A stretch of 64,000 bases of DNA from Christensenella hongkongensis (GTDB lineage: Bacteria; Bacillota; Clostridia; Christensenellales; Christensenellaceae), in the NCBI RefSeq assembly GCF_000981035.1, contig NZ_LAYJ01000103.1, positions 3,284-67,283 on the forward strand, in the 5' to 3' direction. Both the position numbers and the translations under genes were made by a program. The notes below the pieces were generated by a model. That model ran no database searches, was not told the origin of the DNA, and saw only the letters and a program-made list of their open reading frames with translations. This document shows, piece by piece, positions 33,979-42,282 of this stretch; the first letter of the stretch is position 1, and each line of letters opens with the position of its first letter.

Positions 33979-34687
33979 GCTTCTTCATCCTTTGATATCC
34001 AATTCCCGCCGCTGCGGCAGTTCCGCACGTAACAGCCAAAAACCAAGCCAGTATCTTTGCCACCATATCTGCAAAGAAATCCTGTTCGAACATACGTATC
34101 ATCCTCGAGGTAGCCGGATCAAGCATCCACAGGTCGTTCGTAAAGAACACATGGTGAAAGCTAACCCAGAAATAATTGAAATCGGCTGCCGCAACGCAGC
34201 CAATCACGGCGAAAAAAGCAAGCACGCCGACCGCTGCCCAAAAATATGCCTGCAGTACCGGCCCTGCCGCCCTTCTTCGTTTCAACGCAAAGCAAAGCGC
34301 AAACAATCCCCCGCCCCCGCAAAAGCCAATCGCCATAAACTGTAAGGCTTTCTGGTAGAGCGCCTTCACATCCACCATATGCGCCTTTTCACGCTCGTTA
34401 TAATATTCTTCATCCTGCCCGTTTACCTGTACCTGCAAATCGAGCGTGGGGGTTTTATCTTCCAGATAATCAAGCAGCGTATCAGTCGCCATCCCGAGAC
34501 TTTCCCCGGATACGCCCACATACGCCGCCGTATTCATCTTCTTGTATTCATTTTTATAAAAATCGTGATCAAAAGCAATCGCCTGAATGCAGAGCACCGC
34601 AACCGAAAAAATCAGCAAAACCGCGGCAACCGCCGCCATGAGCCTTATTCCTGCCAGATTTTCCTTTTCGGCTCCGATTTCGCTCAT
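33965..34687 (-). CDS. TIGR01906/DUF1461 family integral membrane protein
   Basis: A 240-residue membrane protein with four hydrophobic segments (about 14-38, 118-138, 145-168 and 208-230). Between helices 1 and 2 lies an extracytoplasmic loop with DHDFYKNEYKKM and a tyrosine-rich EEYYNEREKAHM. FHHVFFTNDLWMLDP near residue 180 is the family's most conserved part. Function of the family is not known. Its ATG overlaps the cyclase stop (ATGA), and it overlaps tsaD downstream, so it is firmly inside the operon. A lipid or cell-envelope role is only a guess. Confidence 0.87.
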   Translation of the reverse strand: MSEIGAEKENLAGIRLMAAVAAVLLIFSVAVLCIQAIAFDHDFYKNEYKKMNTAAYVGVSGESLGMATDTLLDYLEDKTPTLDLQVQVNGQDEEYYNEREKAHMVDVKALYQKALQFMAIGFCGGGGLFALCFALKRRRAAGPVLQAYFWAAVGVLAFFAVIGCVAAADFNYFWVSFHHVFFTNDLWMLDPATSRMIRMFEQDFFADMVAKILAWFLAVTCGTAAAAGIGYQRMKKHGRH

Positions 34688-35250
34688 TCTACCTCTCCGC
34701 TTTCAATCAAACAGGCGCGAATCGGCGATCCGTCGGCCTCGATTTTCAATGGCAGGGCGCACAGGAAATAATCTCCCGCCTTTACCTTGTCAAGATACAG
34801 GGATTCCAGTACGACGATTCCTTCCGAAAGAAGTATTTTGTGCACTTCGTCCCCGCCGATGGAAAGATCGTCCGTTCCAATCAGGCGAACGCCCGCGTCC
34901 ACAAGCTTCTGCGCGCTTTTTGCCGTCAGCTTCGCTGGAACGCCGGGCGCGCTCTTGAGCAAAATCTTCTTGGTTCCCGCCGGAACCCGGAAATCCTTTT
35001 TATCCACAACCACGCATTCTCCTACCAGATCGTTCAAGGGAATGTCTTTGGTTGTACGCGCGCCGTTCAGCACATGCGAGGGCGCGTCAAGATGCGTGCC
35101 GCTGTGAGAACCCATCGAAAGCTTGGTAACGGAATAACCGTAATTATCCACTGTGAAAAAGCATTCCAGACGAACGTGCGGGTCTCCTTCATAAACCTTT
35201 GTTTCCGCGGTCAATTCGCGGGTAATATCAATAATTTTAATTTTAAACAC
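34684..35250 (-). CDS. Cyclase family protein (kynurenine-formamidase-like), start unclear
   Basis: A metal-dependent hydrolase of the cyclase family, about 185-188 residues. The signature HSGTHLDAPSHVL near the middle provides the metal ligands; DLVGECVVVDK, GTDDLSIGG and CALPLKIEADGSP are also typical. The conserved N-terminus is KIIDITRELTAETKVYEGDP, but no ATG stands there. Options are GTG at 35250 (no ribosome site), ATT at 35241 with GAGG eight bases upstream, or ATG at 35255 followed by a -1 slip on T-TTA-AAA. The far upstream ATG at 35310 lies about 11 bases after the predicted transcription start and gives an unrelated extension. It leads the operon down to sigH. Confidence 0.85.
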   Translation of the reverse strand: MFKIKIIDITRELTAETKVYEGDPHVRLECFFTVDNYGYSVTKLSMGSHSGTHLDAPSHVLNGARTTKDIPLNDLVGECVVVDKKDFRVPAGTKKILLKSAPGVPAKLTAKSAQKLVDAGVRLIGTDDLSIGGDEVHKILLSEGIVVLESLYLDKVKAGDYFLCALPLKIEADGSPIRACLIESGEVE

Positions 35251-35327
35251 CTCATATATTTTAAGCCTCAGCGAATGGTTGCAGGCTTTCCCCGCCGCCA
35301 CTCTGCCCATACGGTTCCGTAGTTTAT

Positions 35328-35356
35328 ATTATAGTGATTTTCATCTTCTTTTTCAA
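35328..35356 (-). promoter_or_regulatory. Promoter of the cyclase-tsaD-thyX-sigH operon
   Basis: Minus strand: TTGAAA (35351-35356), exact 17-base spacer, TATAAT (35328-35333). Transcription would begin near 35321, leaving about 70-80 bases of leader before the cyclase. Confidence 0.82.
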
Positions 35357-35404
35357 CTCTCCCGCAAATTATTCATAAAATTGTATCAAATTGCGTATTC
35401 ACAA

Positions 35405-35448
35405 CAAAAAACAAGCGGGCAGCGCCCGGACGCATTCCCGCTTGTTTG
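35405..35448 (-). terminator. Terminator after the C_GCAxxG gene
   Basis: ACAAGCGGG and CCCGCTTGT arms (35411-35419 and 35437-35445) and a T-rich tail on the minus strand. It separates the mrp operon from the cyclase operon promoter. Confidence 0.8.
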
Positions 35449-35462
35449 ACTGATTCATCCGT

Positions 35463-35909
35463 TTATTTCATGATTTCCTGCCCGACGATTCGCGCCGCGC
35501 ATTCCACAAGCTGCGCACACGGACGTTTTCTGTAGTACTCCTGCGTCCGTTCCTGCGGCGTTGGCTCGCTCGTTTTTTCCGCAAGTCCCAAAAGCTCCCT
35601 GCATACAATAGAGCCATTTTCCTTTCGAAACTGTTCGCCAAGTTTCTGGATTCTGGCATAATGCGCCTTTTTCGCTTCCCTGTCGGCTGGATCGGCATAC
35701 CCGTTTTTCAGGCCTTCCACGATAAACATTCCGCTTACCGCTCCGCAAACCTCGCGCAGCCGCCCCATGCCCCCGCCAAATGAGGAAGAAAGCTTTGCGG
35801 CAGTCTGCCGGTCAATGCCGATCTCGTCCGCATATGCAAGCACCACGGCCTGAGCGCAGTTATATCCCTGCTTAAAATAAGCGACAGCCTCCTCTGGTTT
35901 GGTACTCAT
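35463..35909 (-). CDS. C_GCAxxG_C_C family protein
   Basis: A 148-residue protein of the redox-type C_GCAxxG_C_C family, common in anaerobes. Conserved cysteines are in GYNCAQAVV near residue 17, FGGGMGRLREVCGAVSG near 50-65, SIVCRELLG near 105 and PCAQLVECAARIVG at the C-terminus. The spacing suggests a metal or FeS site, but no function is established. I used the ATG at 35909, which overlaps the mrp stop (ATGA); the frame's earlier start lies within mrp. Co-translation with Mrp hints at a link to FeS handling. Confidence 0.88.
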   Translation of the reverse strand: MSTKPEEAVAYFKQGYNCAQAVVLAYADEIGIDRQTAAKLSSSFGGGMGRLREVCGAVSGMFIVEGLKNGYADPADREAKKAHYARIQKLGEQFRKENGSIVCRELLGLAEKTSEPTPQERTQEYYRKRPCAQLVECAARIVGQEIMK

Positions 35910-36736
35910 AGCTTGCTGACCGTCTCTGCGGCGTTCTCCAGCCACTCGCCCTTTACCTTACCGATTGTCCCCGCATCCGCGGCCCGCGCGATTTCAGGAT
36001 CCACAGGTACCTTTCCAAGCACAGGAACGCCAAAGCGTTTTGCGGTTTCCTCGATATGGCTTTCTCCAAATACGCTGATCTGCTTTTTGCAGTCCGGGCA
36101 TTCGAGATAGCTCATATTTTCAACCAGGCCAATGATTGGCACGTTCATCATCTTTGCCATGTTGACGGCCTTTTCCACAATCATGGACACAAGCTCCTGC
36201 GGTGAAGTAACAATCACGATTCCGTCAAGCGGGATCGACTGGAACACCGTCAGAGGAACGTCGCCTGTTCCCGGCGGCATATCTACCAGCATTACGTCCA
36301 CATCCGTCCAGATCACATCCGTCCAGAACTGCTTGACCGTGCCCGCGATAATCGGCCCGCGCCACACGACAGGCTCCGTTTCATCCGGCAGCAGAAGGTT
36401 GATGGACATAATCTGTATCCCTTCCTCCGTCTCCACCGGAAAAATCGTATCCTCCGTGCCCCGCGCTTTTTCGGTCACGCCAAACATTTTGGGAATCGAA
36501 GGGCCTGTGATATCCGCGTCCAGAATCGCTGTGCGAAGGCCTTTGCGCTCAAGGAGCACTGCCAGCATGGAGGTCACGAGGGATTTTCCTACGCCCCCTT
36601 TCCCGCTCACAACGCCAATCACCTTTTTGATGCTGCTCGACTGGTGCGGCGATTCCAGAAAATCCGCCGGATTCATCTGTCTCGAACCGCATTCCTCCCC
36701 GCAGCTTCCACAATCGTGCGTACAATTTTCACTCAT
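35906..36736 (-). CDS. Mrp/NBP35 family FeS-cluster carrier ATPase
   Basis: A 276-residue P-loop protein that carries and delivers FeS clusters. It has a deviant Walker A, GVVSGKGGVGKSLVTS near residue 37, the bridging motif region DMPPGTGDVPLT near 145, and the CxxC in LECPDCKKQ near 220 that holds a cluster at the dimer interface. The N-terminus has an extra Cys-rich CTHDCGSCGEECG like some NBP35 proteins. I prefer the ATG at 36736 because the GGAG lies ten bases upstream of it and only two bases before the first ATG at 36745. This anaerobe carries several FeS enzymes in the window (HydG, HydE, HemW) that could be clients. Confidence 0.93.
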   Translation of the reverse strand: MSENCTHDCGSCGEECGSRQMNPADFLESPHQSSSIKKVIGVVSGKGGVGKSLVTSMLAVLLERKGLRTAILDADITGPSIPKMFGVTEKARGTEDTIFPVETEEGIQIMSINLLLPDETEPVVWRGPIIAGTVKQFWTDVIWTDVDVMLVDMPPGTGDVPLTVFQSIPLDGIVIVTSPQELVSMIVEKAVNMAKMMNVPIIGLVENMSYLECPDCKKQISVFGESHIEETAKRFGVPVLGKVPVDPEIARAADAGTIGKVKGEWLENAAETVSKL

Positions 36737-36801
36737 TTGCCTCATTCTCCTTATCCGTTTTAAAATCTGCCTGTTTTATTGATAAACCAGAGCGGCTGCT
36801 T

Positions 36802-37161
36802 TTATTGCTGTTCCCTGTCTTTTTTCATATCGGCTTCCTTGATTTCCTTATTCAGGAAATATGAAATCACCGTACGGATCGCTACAATCGCCGCCAGCCG
36901 CACGATATCATCAAACGTCGGCTTTACGATCGAATCTATGATATCTGCCGCGATCAGTATTTCAAGGCTTAACAGGACATAGCCGCCAAGGCGGTTTTTG
37001 ATTTCCGTCAGCATCTGAAGCCTCGCGTTTTTATCCCGCGGCCTGATTTGCGAAATCAAAAAATCCTTTACGCTGAGCACCACGCCCCACACCAGTATGA
37101 TAATGGAAACAAAACTGAGGCACGTGGTGATAATGTCAAGATACGGCGCAAAATATTCCAT
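36802..37161 (-). CDS. DUF1622 family membrane protein
   Basis: A 119-residue protein with three probable hydrophobic helices (about 8-30, 55-75 and 85-103). The segment IKNRLGGYVLLSLEILIAADIID is the recognisable core of DUF1622. Function unknown. I chose the ATG at 37161 with GGGAGG before it; the frame continues upstream to 37212 without a ribosome site. It stands between a 113-residue membrane protein gene and mrp with gaps of about 65-150 bases, so grouping is uncertain. Confidence 0.85.
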   Translation of the reverse strand: MEYFAPYLDIITTCLSFVSIIILVWGVVLSVKDFLISQIRPRDKNARLQMLTEIKNRLGGYVLLSLEILIAADIIDSIVKPTFDDIVRLAAIVAIRTVISYFLNKEIKEADMKKDREQQ

Positions 37162-37235
37162 GTTTTTTCCTCCCGCGATAAACGCATTGTTTTGGCTCCG
37201 GCCAAGGCGCACCGGTAGCCTTATACGCTATACGC

Positions 37236-37268
37236 AAAAAAACGCAGGCAAGAAATGCTGCGTTTTTC
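37236..37268 (-). terminator. Terminator after the 113-residue membrane protein gene
   Basis: AAAAACGCAG / CTGCGTTTTT arms (37238-37247 and 37258-37267) with a T run on the minus strand, 40 bases after the stop codon. Confidence 0.75.
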
Positions 37269-37307
37269 CTGAAAGCGCAAAATTTCTTACGCTTATCTTT
37301 TCCGCTC

Positions 37308-37649
37308 TTATTTCTTGGGCAGATTTTTGCGCGGGTTGCGCAGGTATTCCTTGAATTTCACACGGAACATTACAAAGTACACCACCACGCATGTCAGGAT
37401 ATACACGATGCTGATAATGCTCCAGATGGAAGTAATCCCCTCGCTGCTGGTGTATTCCAGAATAGAAAGAACAAGCAGCGGAACACCGGCAATCCAGCAG
37501 AACCTCCTGAGCATTTTGCAATGTTCTTCCTGCATCTCTGCCGGATAATCATTTTCGTAAGCCTTACCTGACCCCTTGATTGCGTAATACAATAAATATA
37601 CCGCAATAAAGATGTCAAATAACATCATAAAATTAAAAGCGCCATCCAT
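37308..37649 (-). CDS. Small membrane protein of unknown function
   Basis: A 113-residue protein with three hydrophobic segments (about 6-24, 50-64 and 73-95) and a basic C-terminus (RNPRKNLPKK). I do not recognise a family. It starts 14 bases after cysS with GGGGG ten bases before the ATG and is followed by a terminator, so it is the last gene of the cysS transcript. Confidence 0.75.
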   Translation of the reverse strand: MDGAFNFMMLFDIFIAVYLLYYAIKGSGKAYENDYPAEMQEEHCKMLRRFCWIAGVPLLVLSILEYTSSEGITSIWSIISIVYILTCVVVYFVMFRVKFKEYLRNPRKNLPKK

Positions 37650-37663
37650 TTACCTGTTTCCCC

Positions 37664-39043
37664 CTATATTTGATTGATTTTTACGCCGTCCGGCGTATCC
37701 TTTAGTTCATATCCAAGCGAATTAATTTCGTCGCGCAGGCGGTCTGCTTCCGCCCAGTTTTTTTCTGCGCGTGCCGCTTGTCTTTTCTCTGCAAGCTCCA
37801 TCACTTCGTTTGGTATTTCACTTTCCTCTGCCGGAAGGATGCCGAGCACATCAAGAAGCGCATCCATCGCATCCTTTGCAGCTTTTGCGTCCTGCGCCCT
37901 TCCACCGTCCGAAAACAGCGTGTTGATCTCCTTGACATATTCGAATATTCCGCCGATCGCGTCCGCAGTATTGAGATCGTCGTCCATCGCCGCGTTGAAT
38001 TTCTCATTCAGGGCGGCAATCGCCGGAGCGACCTGCACCGCGTTGTCCTTTGGATTTGCCATCACAAATTTCAGGTTCTCACGGCAGTTCAGGATACGGT
38101 CGTATGCCGTCTCCGACTGCTGTAGCAGCTCCCGCGAAAAGTTGATCGGATTTGCGTAATGCGCGGACAGCATAAATAGCCGCACCGCATTCCCGCGGAA
38201 TTCCTTTAATATATCACGGACCGTAAAAAAGTTTCCGGCCGATTTGGACATCTTTTTATTGTCGATATTAATATATCCGTTGTGCATCCAGTAGTTTGCA
38301 AACGGTTTTCCCGTGGCCGCTTCGCTCTGCGCAACCTCGTTTTCATGGTGGGGGAATTTCAGGTCTTGCCCGCCGCCGTGGATATCAAGCGTATCCCCAA
38401 GGTACTTCATACTCATTGCCGAGCACTCGATATGCCAGCCCGGGCGGCCTTTGCCCCATGGACTGTCCCATGCGATTTCGCCGTCCTTCTGCGCCTTCCA
38501 CAGCGCAAAATCCATAGGATTCTTTTTACTCTCGTTGATGTCGATCCGCGCGCCAAGCTCAAGCTCGGACAGGTCTTGCCCGGACAACTTGCCATAGCCC
38601 GGGAAACTCTGCGTATCGAAATATACGTCGCCGTTCAGCTCGTATGCGTGGCCTTTATCGATGAGTTTTTGCACGAGCGCAATAATTTCGCCAATATGTT
38701 CCGTCGCTTTCGGATGAATGGTTGCCGGACGAACGTTCAATGCCTGTGCATCCTTGAAATATTCATCGATGAAGCGGTCTCCAAGCTCTTTTACCGTAAT
38801 GCCTTCCTCTGCCGCCACGCGGATCATCTTATCGTCCACATCCGTAAAATTCTGTACGAAATTCACTTTGTAGCCCCGGTATTCCAAATACCTCCTGAGC
38901 GTATCGAATACGATCAGCGGACGTGCGTTCCCGATATGGACATAATTGTAAACCGTCGGTCCGCACGCGTATATATTGAACTGCCCCGGCGTGAGCGGAT
39001 TCAGTTCCTCTTTTTTGCCTGTCATTGAATTAAAAATCTTCAA
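37664..39043 (-). CDS. cysS: Cysteinyl-tRNA synthetase
   Basis: 459 residues, class I synthetase. Landmarks: [18 protein letters not shown] (zinc Cys plus a HIGH-like motif, residue 26 on), the zinc-site residues in [10 protein letters not shown] and [15 protein letters not shown] near 205-240, the KMSKS motif near 266, and the C-terminal DALR-like helical domain. The start codon is TTG at 39043 with GGGG eight bases upstream. It has its own consensus promoter. Ordinary housekeeping gene. Confidence 0.98.
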   Translation of the reverse strand: MKIFNSMTGKKEELNPLTPGQFNIYACGPTVYNYVHIGNARPLIVFDTLRRYLEYRGYKVNFVQNFTDVDDKMIRVAAEEGITVKELGDRFIDEYFKDAQALNVRPATIHPKATEHIGEIIALVQKLIDKGHAYELNGDVYFDTQSFPGYGKLSGQDLSELELGARIDINESKKNPMDFALWKAQKDGEIAWDSPWGKGRPGWHIECSAMSMKYLGDTLDIHGGGQDLKFPHHENEVAQSEAATGKPFANYWMHNGYINIDNKKMSKSAGNFFTVRDILKEFRGNAVRLFMLSAHYANPINFSRELLQQSETAYDRILNCRENLKFVMANPKDNAVQVAPAIAALNEKFNAAMDDDLNTADAIGGIFEYVKEINTLFSDGGRAQDAKAAKDAMDALLDVLGILPAEESEIPNEVMELAEKRQAARAEKNWAEADRLRDEINSLGYELKDTPDGVKINQI

Positions 39044-39102
39044 GCTAACTGCCCCTTTGTGTGCCCCGCCACCTCGCAGAGCCTAATTTTCTATGCGTTC
39101 TT

Positions 39103-39131
39103 ATTATAATATAAGCGCGGTAAATTCACAA
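39103..39131 (-). promoter_or_regulatory. Promoter of cysS
   Basis: Minus strand: TTGTGA (39126-39131), 17-base spacer, TATAAT (39103-39108). It lies about 60 bases before the TTG start. No T-box leader can fit in that space, so cysS is not under T-box control from this promoter. Confidence 0.8.
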
Positions 39132-39143
39132 CACAATTCCTCA

Positions 39144-39176
39144 AAAGAAAATTGCCCGCCAAAGCCGCCGGGCATT
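39144..39176 (-). terminator. Terminator after the ABC-F gene
   Basis: TGCCCG / CGGGCA stem with a short GC-rich inner stem and a TTTTCTTTT tail on the minus strand, 20 bases after the stop codon. Confidence 0.7.
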
Positions 39177-39196
39177 TCCTGACCGGATATCCCCTT

Positions 39197-41104
39197 CTAT
39201 TCTTCCTCGGAAATGAGCAACCATTCTTCCATCAGCTCTTCATGCCGCGCTTTCAATTCTTCCAGCTCCGCACAATTCCTGCCAATCAGTTCGAAATCGG
39301 CAGCGTTCTCGGCTATCTCCATATTGAGCTGCGTCTCGCGCGCTTCAATTTCAGCAATGTTTTTCTCCAGCGATGAAATCCGCTCCCTGCGTTTTGCTTC
39401 CTGCGCCCTGCGCTGCTTCGGATTTTTCACCTCAGCGATCTCGCTTACGGTCTTTGTCTTCTTCTCAGCAGCTTCGCGGCTTGCAGCCTCCTGCTGCTCT
39501 TCCTGCTCCTTTAATTCCCTGTACTCGTCGAAGGTTCCGTCAAATTCATTGATGCCCCCGCCTGCGATCTCATAAATCTTTCCCGCAAGCGCATTGATGA
39601 AATAGCGGTCATGCGACACAAAGAGCAGCGTTCCCGTATACTCCTTCAGCGCCGCCTCCAGGCTTTCGCGCGCCGGAAGGTCTAAATGGTTGGTCGGCTC
39701 ATCCAGGAGAAGCACGTTGTATTCCCCGCACATAAGCAGCGCAAGCCCAACCTTGGCCCGCTCCCCGCCGGAAAGCTCTCCCACTTTTTTGAATACATCC
39801 TCCCCCGTCAGAAGCACTCGACCAAGCATGGAGCGCGAGCCGTATTCCAGCAGGGAAGGATACGCGTCCCAAATTTCCTGCAATACAGTCTTGCCCGGCG
39901 TCATATTTTTGTTTTCCTGATCGTAATAACCAACCAGTGTATTTTTTCCAAACGCAACGGCTGTATCTGCCTCACCGTTTGCCACAGCCACCAGCTTTTT
40001 CATGAGCGTCGATTTGCCCGTTCCATTATCGCCGATAATCGCCGCTTTTTCGCCACGTTTCATTTCCATGCCGATATCCCGGGCCAATATTGTTTTTTCT
40101 TCCCCCACCGCAAGCGTAAGCCCCGTCACTGTCAGGATATCGTTTACCGGCCTTTGCGTAAAAGTAAAGTTGAAGCTGGGCGCCTTAACAGAAGTCTTTG
40201 GCTTCCTGATCCGCTCCATACTGCTCAGCTTTTTCACGCGGCTTTGCGCGCTTTTTGCCGTGGAGGCCCTTGTGAGGTTGCGCGCGACGTAATCTTCCAT
40301 GTGAGCGATCTGCCGGGACTGCTTTTCGTATTCCTTCATCTGGAAAGAGATATAGTCCGCTTTCAGCTGTTTATATTGGGTATAATTTCCCGTATATTCC
40401 GTAAGCTCCGTATCGTCCACTTCCCATATCTTTTGCGCCAGTTTATCCAAAAAATAACGGTCGTGCGACACGATCAATACCGCTCCCTTATAGCCGTTCA
40501 GGTAATCCTCCAGCCACATCAGCGTCTTGAAATCAAGATGGTTGGTCGGCTCATCCAGAATCAACAGTTCAGGATCCATAAGCAGCAGCTTTGCGATCGC
40601 AAGCCTCGTTTTTTCTCCTCCCGAAAGTGTCGAAATATTGGTATCACAGGCTTTATCTGCAAAGCCCATACCGTTCAAAATCTTTTTGATCTTTACCTCT
40701 ACCTGATACCCGTCGCTCGCCTCAAAGTTTGTCTGCGCCTGTGCATAAGCCGTCTGTAACGCTTTGTCCTCCGGATGCAGCGACATCTGCTTTTCCAGCT
40801 CGCGCATCTTTTTTCCTGCGGCAAGCGCCTTCGCAAAAACAGTACGCATCTCCTCAATAATGGTATGATCCGCCACAAGCCCGCTGTTCTGCTCCAGATA
40901 TCCGATGGAGAGGTCCGCCTTATGTGTAACGTTCCCTTCCTCCGGAAGGATGCGCCGCACAATGGTTTTTAAAAGCGTGGTCTTCCCCGCGCCGTTCGCG
41001 CCGATCAGCCCTATTTTATCTCCCGCGTTGATATTCGCCGTAATGTGATTTAATATTTCGGTCTCGCCGTACGCAACGGTTACGTCCGTAATTGATACAA
41101 GCAT
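39197..41104 (-). CDS. ABC-F family ATPase (ribosome-associated, YdiF/Uup type)
   Basis: A 635-residue soluble protein with two ATPase domains and no membrane segments. Domain 1: GANGAGKTTLLKT near residue 37, LSGGEKTRLAIAK, LLILDEPTNHLD. The P-site-tRNA-interacting linker spans about 240-310 (helical, KQSRQIAHMEDYVARNL). Domain 2: GDNGTGKSTLMKK near 355, LSGGERAKVGLA, VLLLDEPTNHLD. A charged coiled-coil tail follows, about 540-635. These proteins act on ribosomes; some give antibiotic resistance, but long-tailed, housekeeping-context members like this are usually translation factors. Placed between hemW and cysS. Confidence 0.94.
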   Translation of the reverse strand: MLVSITDVTVAYGETEILNHITANINAGDKIGLIGANGAGKTTLLKTIVRRILPEEGNVTHKADLSIGYLEQNSGLVADHTIIEEMRTVFAKALAAGKKMRELEKQMSLHPEDKALQTAYAQAQTNFEASDGYQVEVKIKKILNGMGFADKACDTNISTLSGGEKTRLAIAKLLLMDPELLILDEPTNHLDFKTLMWLEDYLNGYKGAVLIVSHDRYFLDKLAQKIWEVDDTELTEYTGNYTQYKQLKADYISFQMKEYEKQSRQIAHMEDYVARNLTRASTAKSAQSRVKKLSSMERIRKPKTSVKAPSFNFTFTQRPVNDILTVTGLTLAVGEEKTILARDIGMEMKRGEKAAIIGDNGTGKSTLMKKLVAVANGEADTAVAFGKNTLVGYYDQENKNMTPGKTVLQEIWDAYPSLLEYGSRSMLGRVLLTGEDVFKKVGELSGGERAKVGLALLMCGEYNVLLLDEPTNHLDLPARESLEAALKEYTGTLLFVSHDRYFINALAGKIYEIAGGGINEFDGTFDEYRELKEQEEQQEAASREAAEKKTKTVSEIAEVKNPKQRRAQEAKRRERISSLEKNIAEIEARETQLNMEIAENAADFELIGRNCAELEELKARHEELMEEWLLISEEE

Positions 41105-41141
41105 TCTTTTCTTTACCTATCTGATGTAATCTTTAAATTCC

Positions 41142-42272
41142 TCATAAGTTCCTGATCATCTCTGCAACCAACTGGTTTTGCAGGTCAAATCCGCGCCTTG
41201 TCGGCGCAATACCACGATCGTCAAGCGTAATCAAGCCCAACTCGTATACATGGAGCACCTCTTTACGAAAACGCTCTAAAAAGTCTTCCCCAAACCTGCT
41301 CTTATAATCGAAAAAAGAAAATCCGTTTTTCAGGCGAAGCTTCAGCATGATATATTCTATCTTCCGCTCGTCATCCGAGCACATCTCATATGACGAATAA
41401 TGAAGCTTTCCCGTACCCAAATTCGCAATATATTCGTCAATATCCAACGTATTTGCAAACCGCAGGCGGTCTATACACGAATGTGCCGCGGCGCCAAGTC
41501 CGAGATAATCCTTGATATTCCAGTACTTGAGGTTATGCCTGCATTCACGCTTTCTTTGTGCAAAATTGGATATTTCGTAATTCTCATAGTCCCTGTCCGC
41601 AAGCAGGTCCTGTGCCATATGATACATGGCAAGGTCCATATCCTCCCCCGCAGGCTCAAGCTCCCTGTTTTCAACCATTTCATACAGGAGGGTTCCTTCC
41701 TCCAGCCCCAGCGCGTAAGCGGAGACATGCTCCGGCCTTTTTTCGATTACATGGATAAGAGTCGCTTCCCAGTCCTCAAGCGTTTGCTCCGGAAGCGCGT
41801 AAATAATGTCGATATTGATATTGGTAAAGCCCGCTTCTCTCGCCAAATCATATGCTTCGTCAAAGAGCTCTACCGTATGCTGCCGCCCCAGTGTCAGCAA
41901 ATGCCTGTTTTGTGCCGCCTGCAATCCGATGCTCAGGCGGTTTATTCCCGCCTCCCGGTAGGCTGCAAGCTTTTCCTTCGTAAGGGAGCATGGATTTGCC
42001 TCGAGCGTCACTTCCGCGTCGCTATAGAGTGCGTACGACCTGCGCAGCTCGTCCATGACCGCAACGATATAGCCCGCATCCGGCAGCGACGGCGTTCCTC
42101 CTCCGAAAAAAACGGAATCCACCGGCTTATTATACATCGCCCCGGTGAGCTCCGTTTCCTTCAAAAGAGCACGCATATATGCGTCTATCCTGTCTTTTTT
42201 ATCAATCGACAAAAAATCGCAGTACGAACATTTTTTCAGGCAAAAAGGGATGTGAAAATATAATCCAAGCAT
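41142..42272 (-). CDS. hemW: HemW-like radical SAM protein
   Basis: 376 residues, formerly called oxygen-independent coproporphyrinogen III oxidase. The radical SAM motif CLKKCSYCDF is at residues 11-20, followed by FFGGGTPSL near 57 and the HemW-type HNLKYWNIKDYLGLGAAAHS near 250. The N-terminal extra cysteine of true HemN is absent, so heme chaperone HemW is the better call. It lies ten bases after lepA, the common lepA-hemW pairing in Firmicutes. Confidence 0.94.
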   Translation of the reverse strand: MLGLYFHIPFCLKKCSYCDFLSIDKKDRIDAYMRALLKETELTGAMYNKPVDSVFFGGGTPSLPDAGYIVAVMDELRRSYALYSDAEVTLEANPCSLTKEKLAAYREAGINRLSIGLQAAQNRHLLTLGRQHTVELFDEAYDLAREAGFTNINIDIIYALPEQTLEDWEATLIHVIEKRPEHVSAYALGLEEGTLLYEMVENRELEPAGEDMDLAMYHMAQDLLADRDYENYEISNFAQRKRECRHNLKYWNIKDYLGLGAAAHSCIDRLRFANTLDIDEYIANLGTGKLHYSSYEMCSDDERKIEYIMLKLRLKNGFSFFDYKSRFGEDFLERFRKEVLHVYELGLITLDDRGIAPTRRGFDLQNQLVAEMIRNL

Positions 42273-42282
42273 AACAAAACCT

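Noticed and set aside
34684..35310. 208-residue form of the cyclase starting at 35310
   Set aside because: The extra 20 residues have no family similarity and the ATG would lie about 11 bases after the predicted transcription start with no ribosome site.
39044..39196. T-box leader for cysS
   Set aside because: A consensus promoter lies about 60 bases before the start codon, leaving no space for a T-box.
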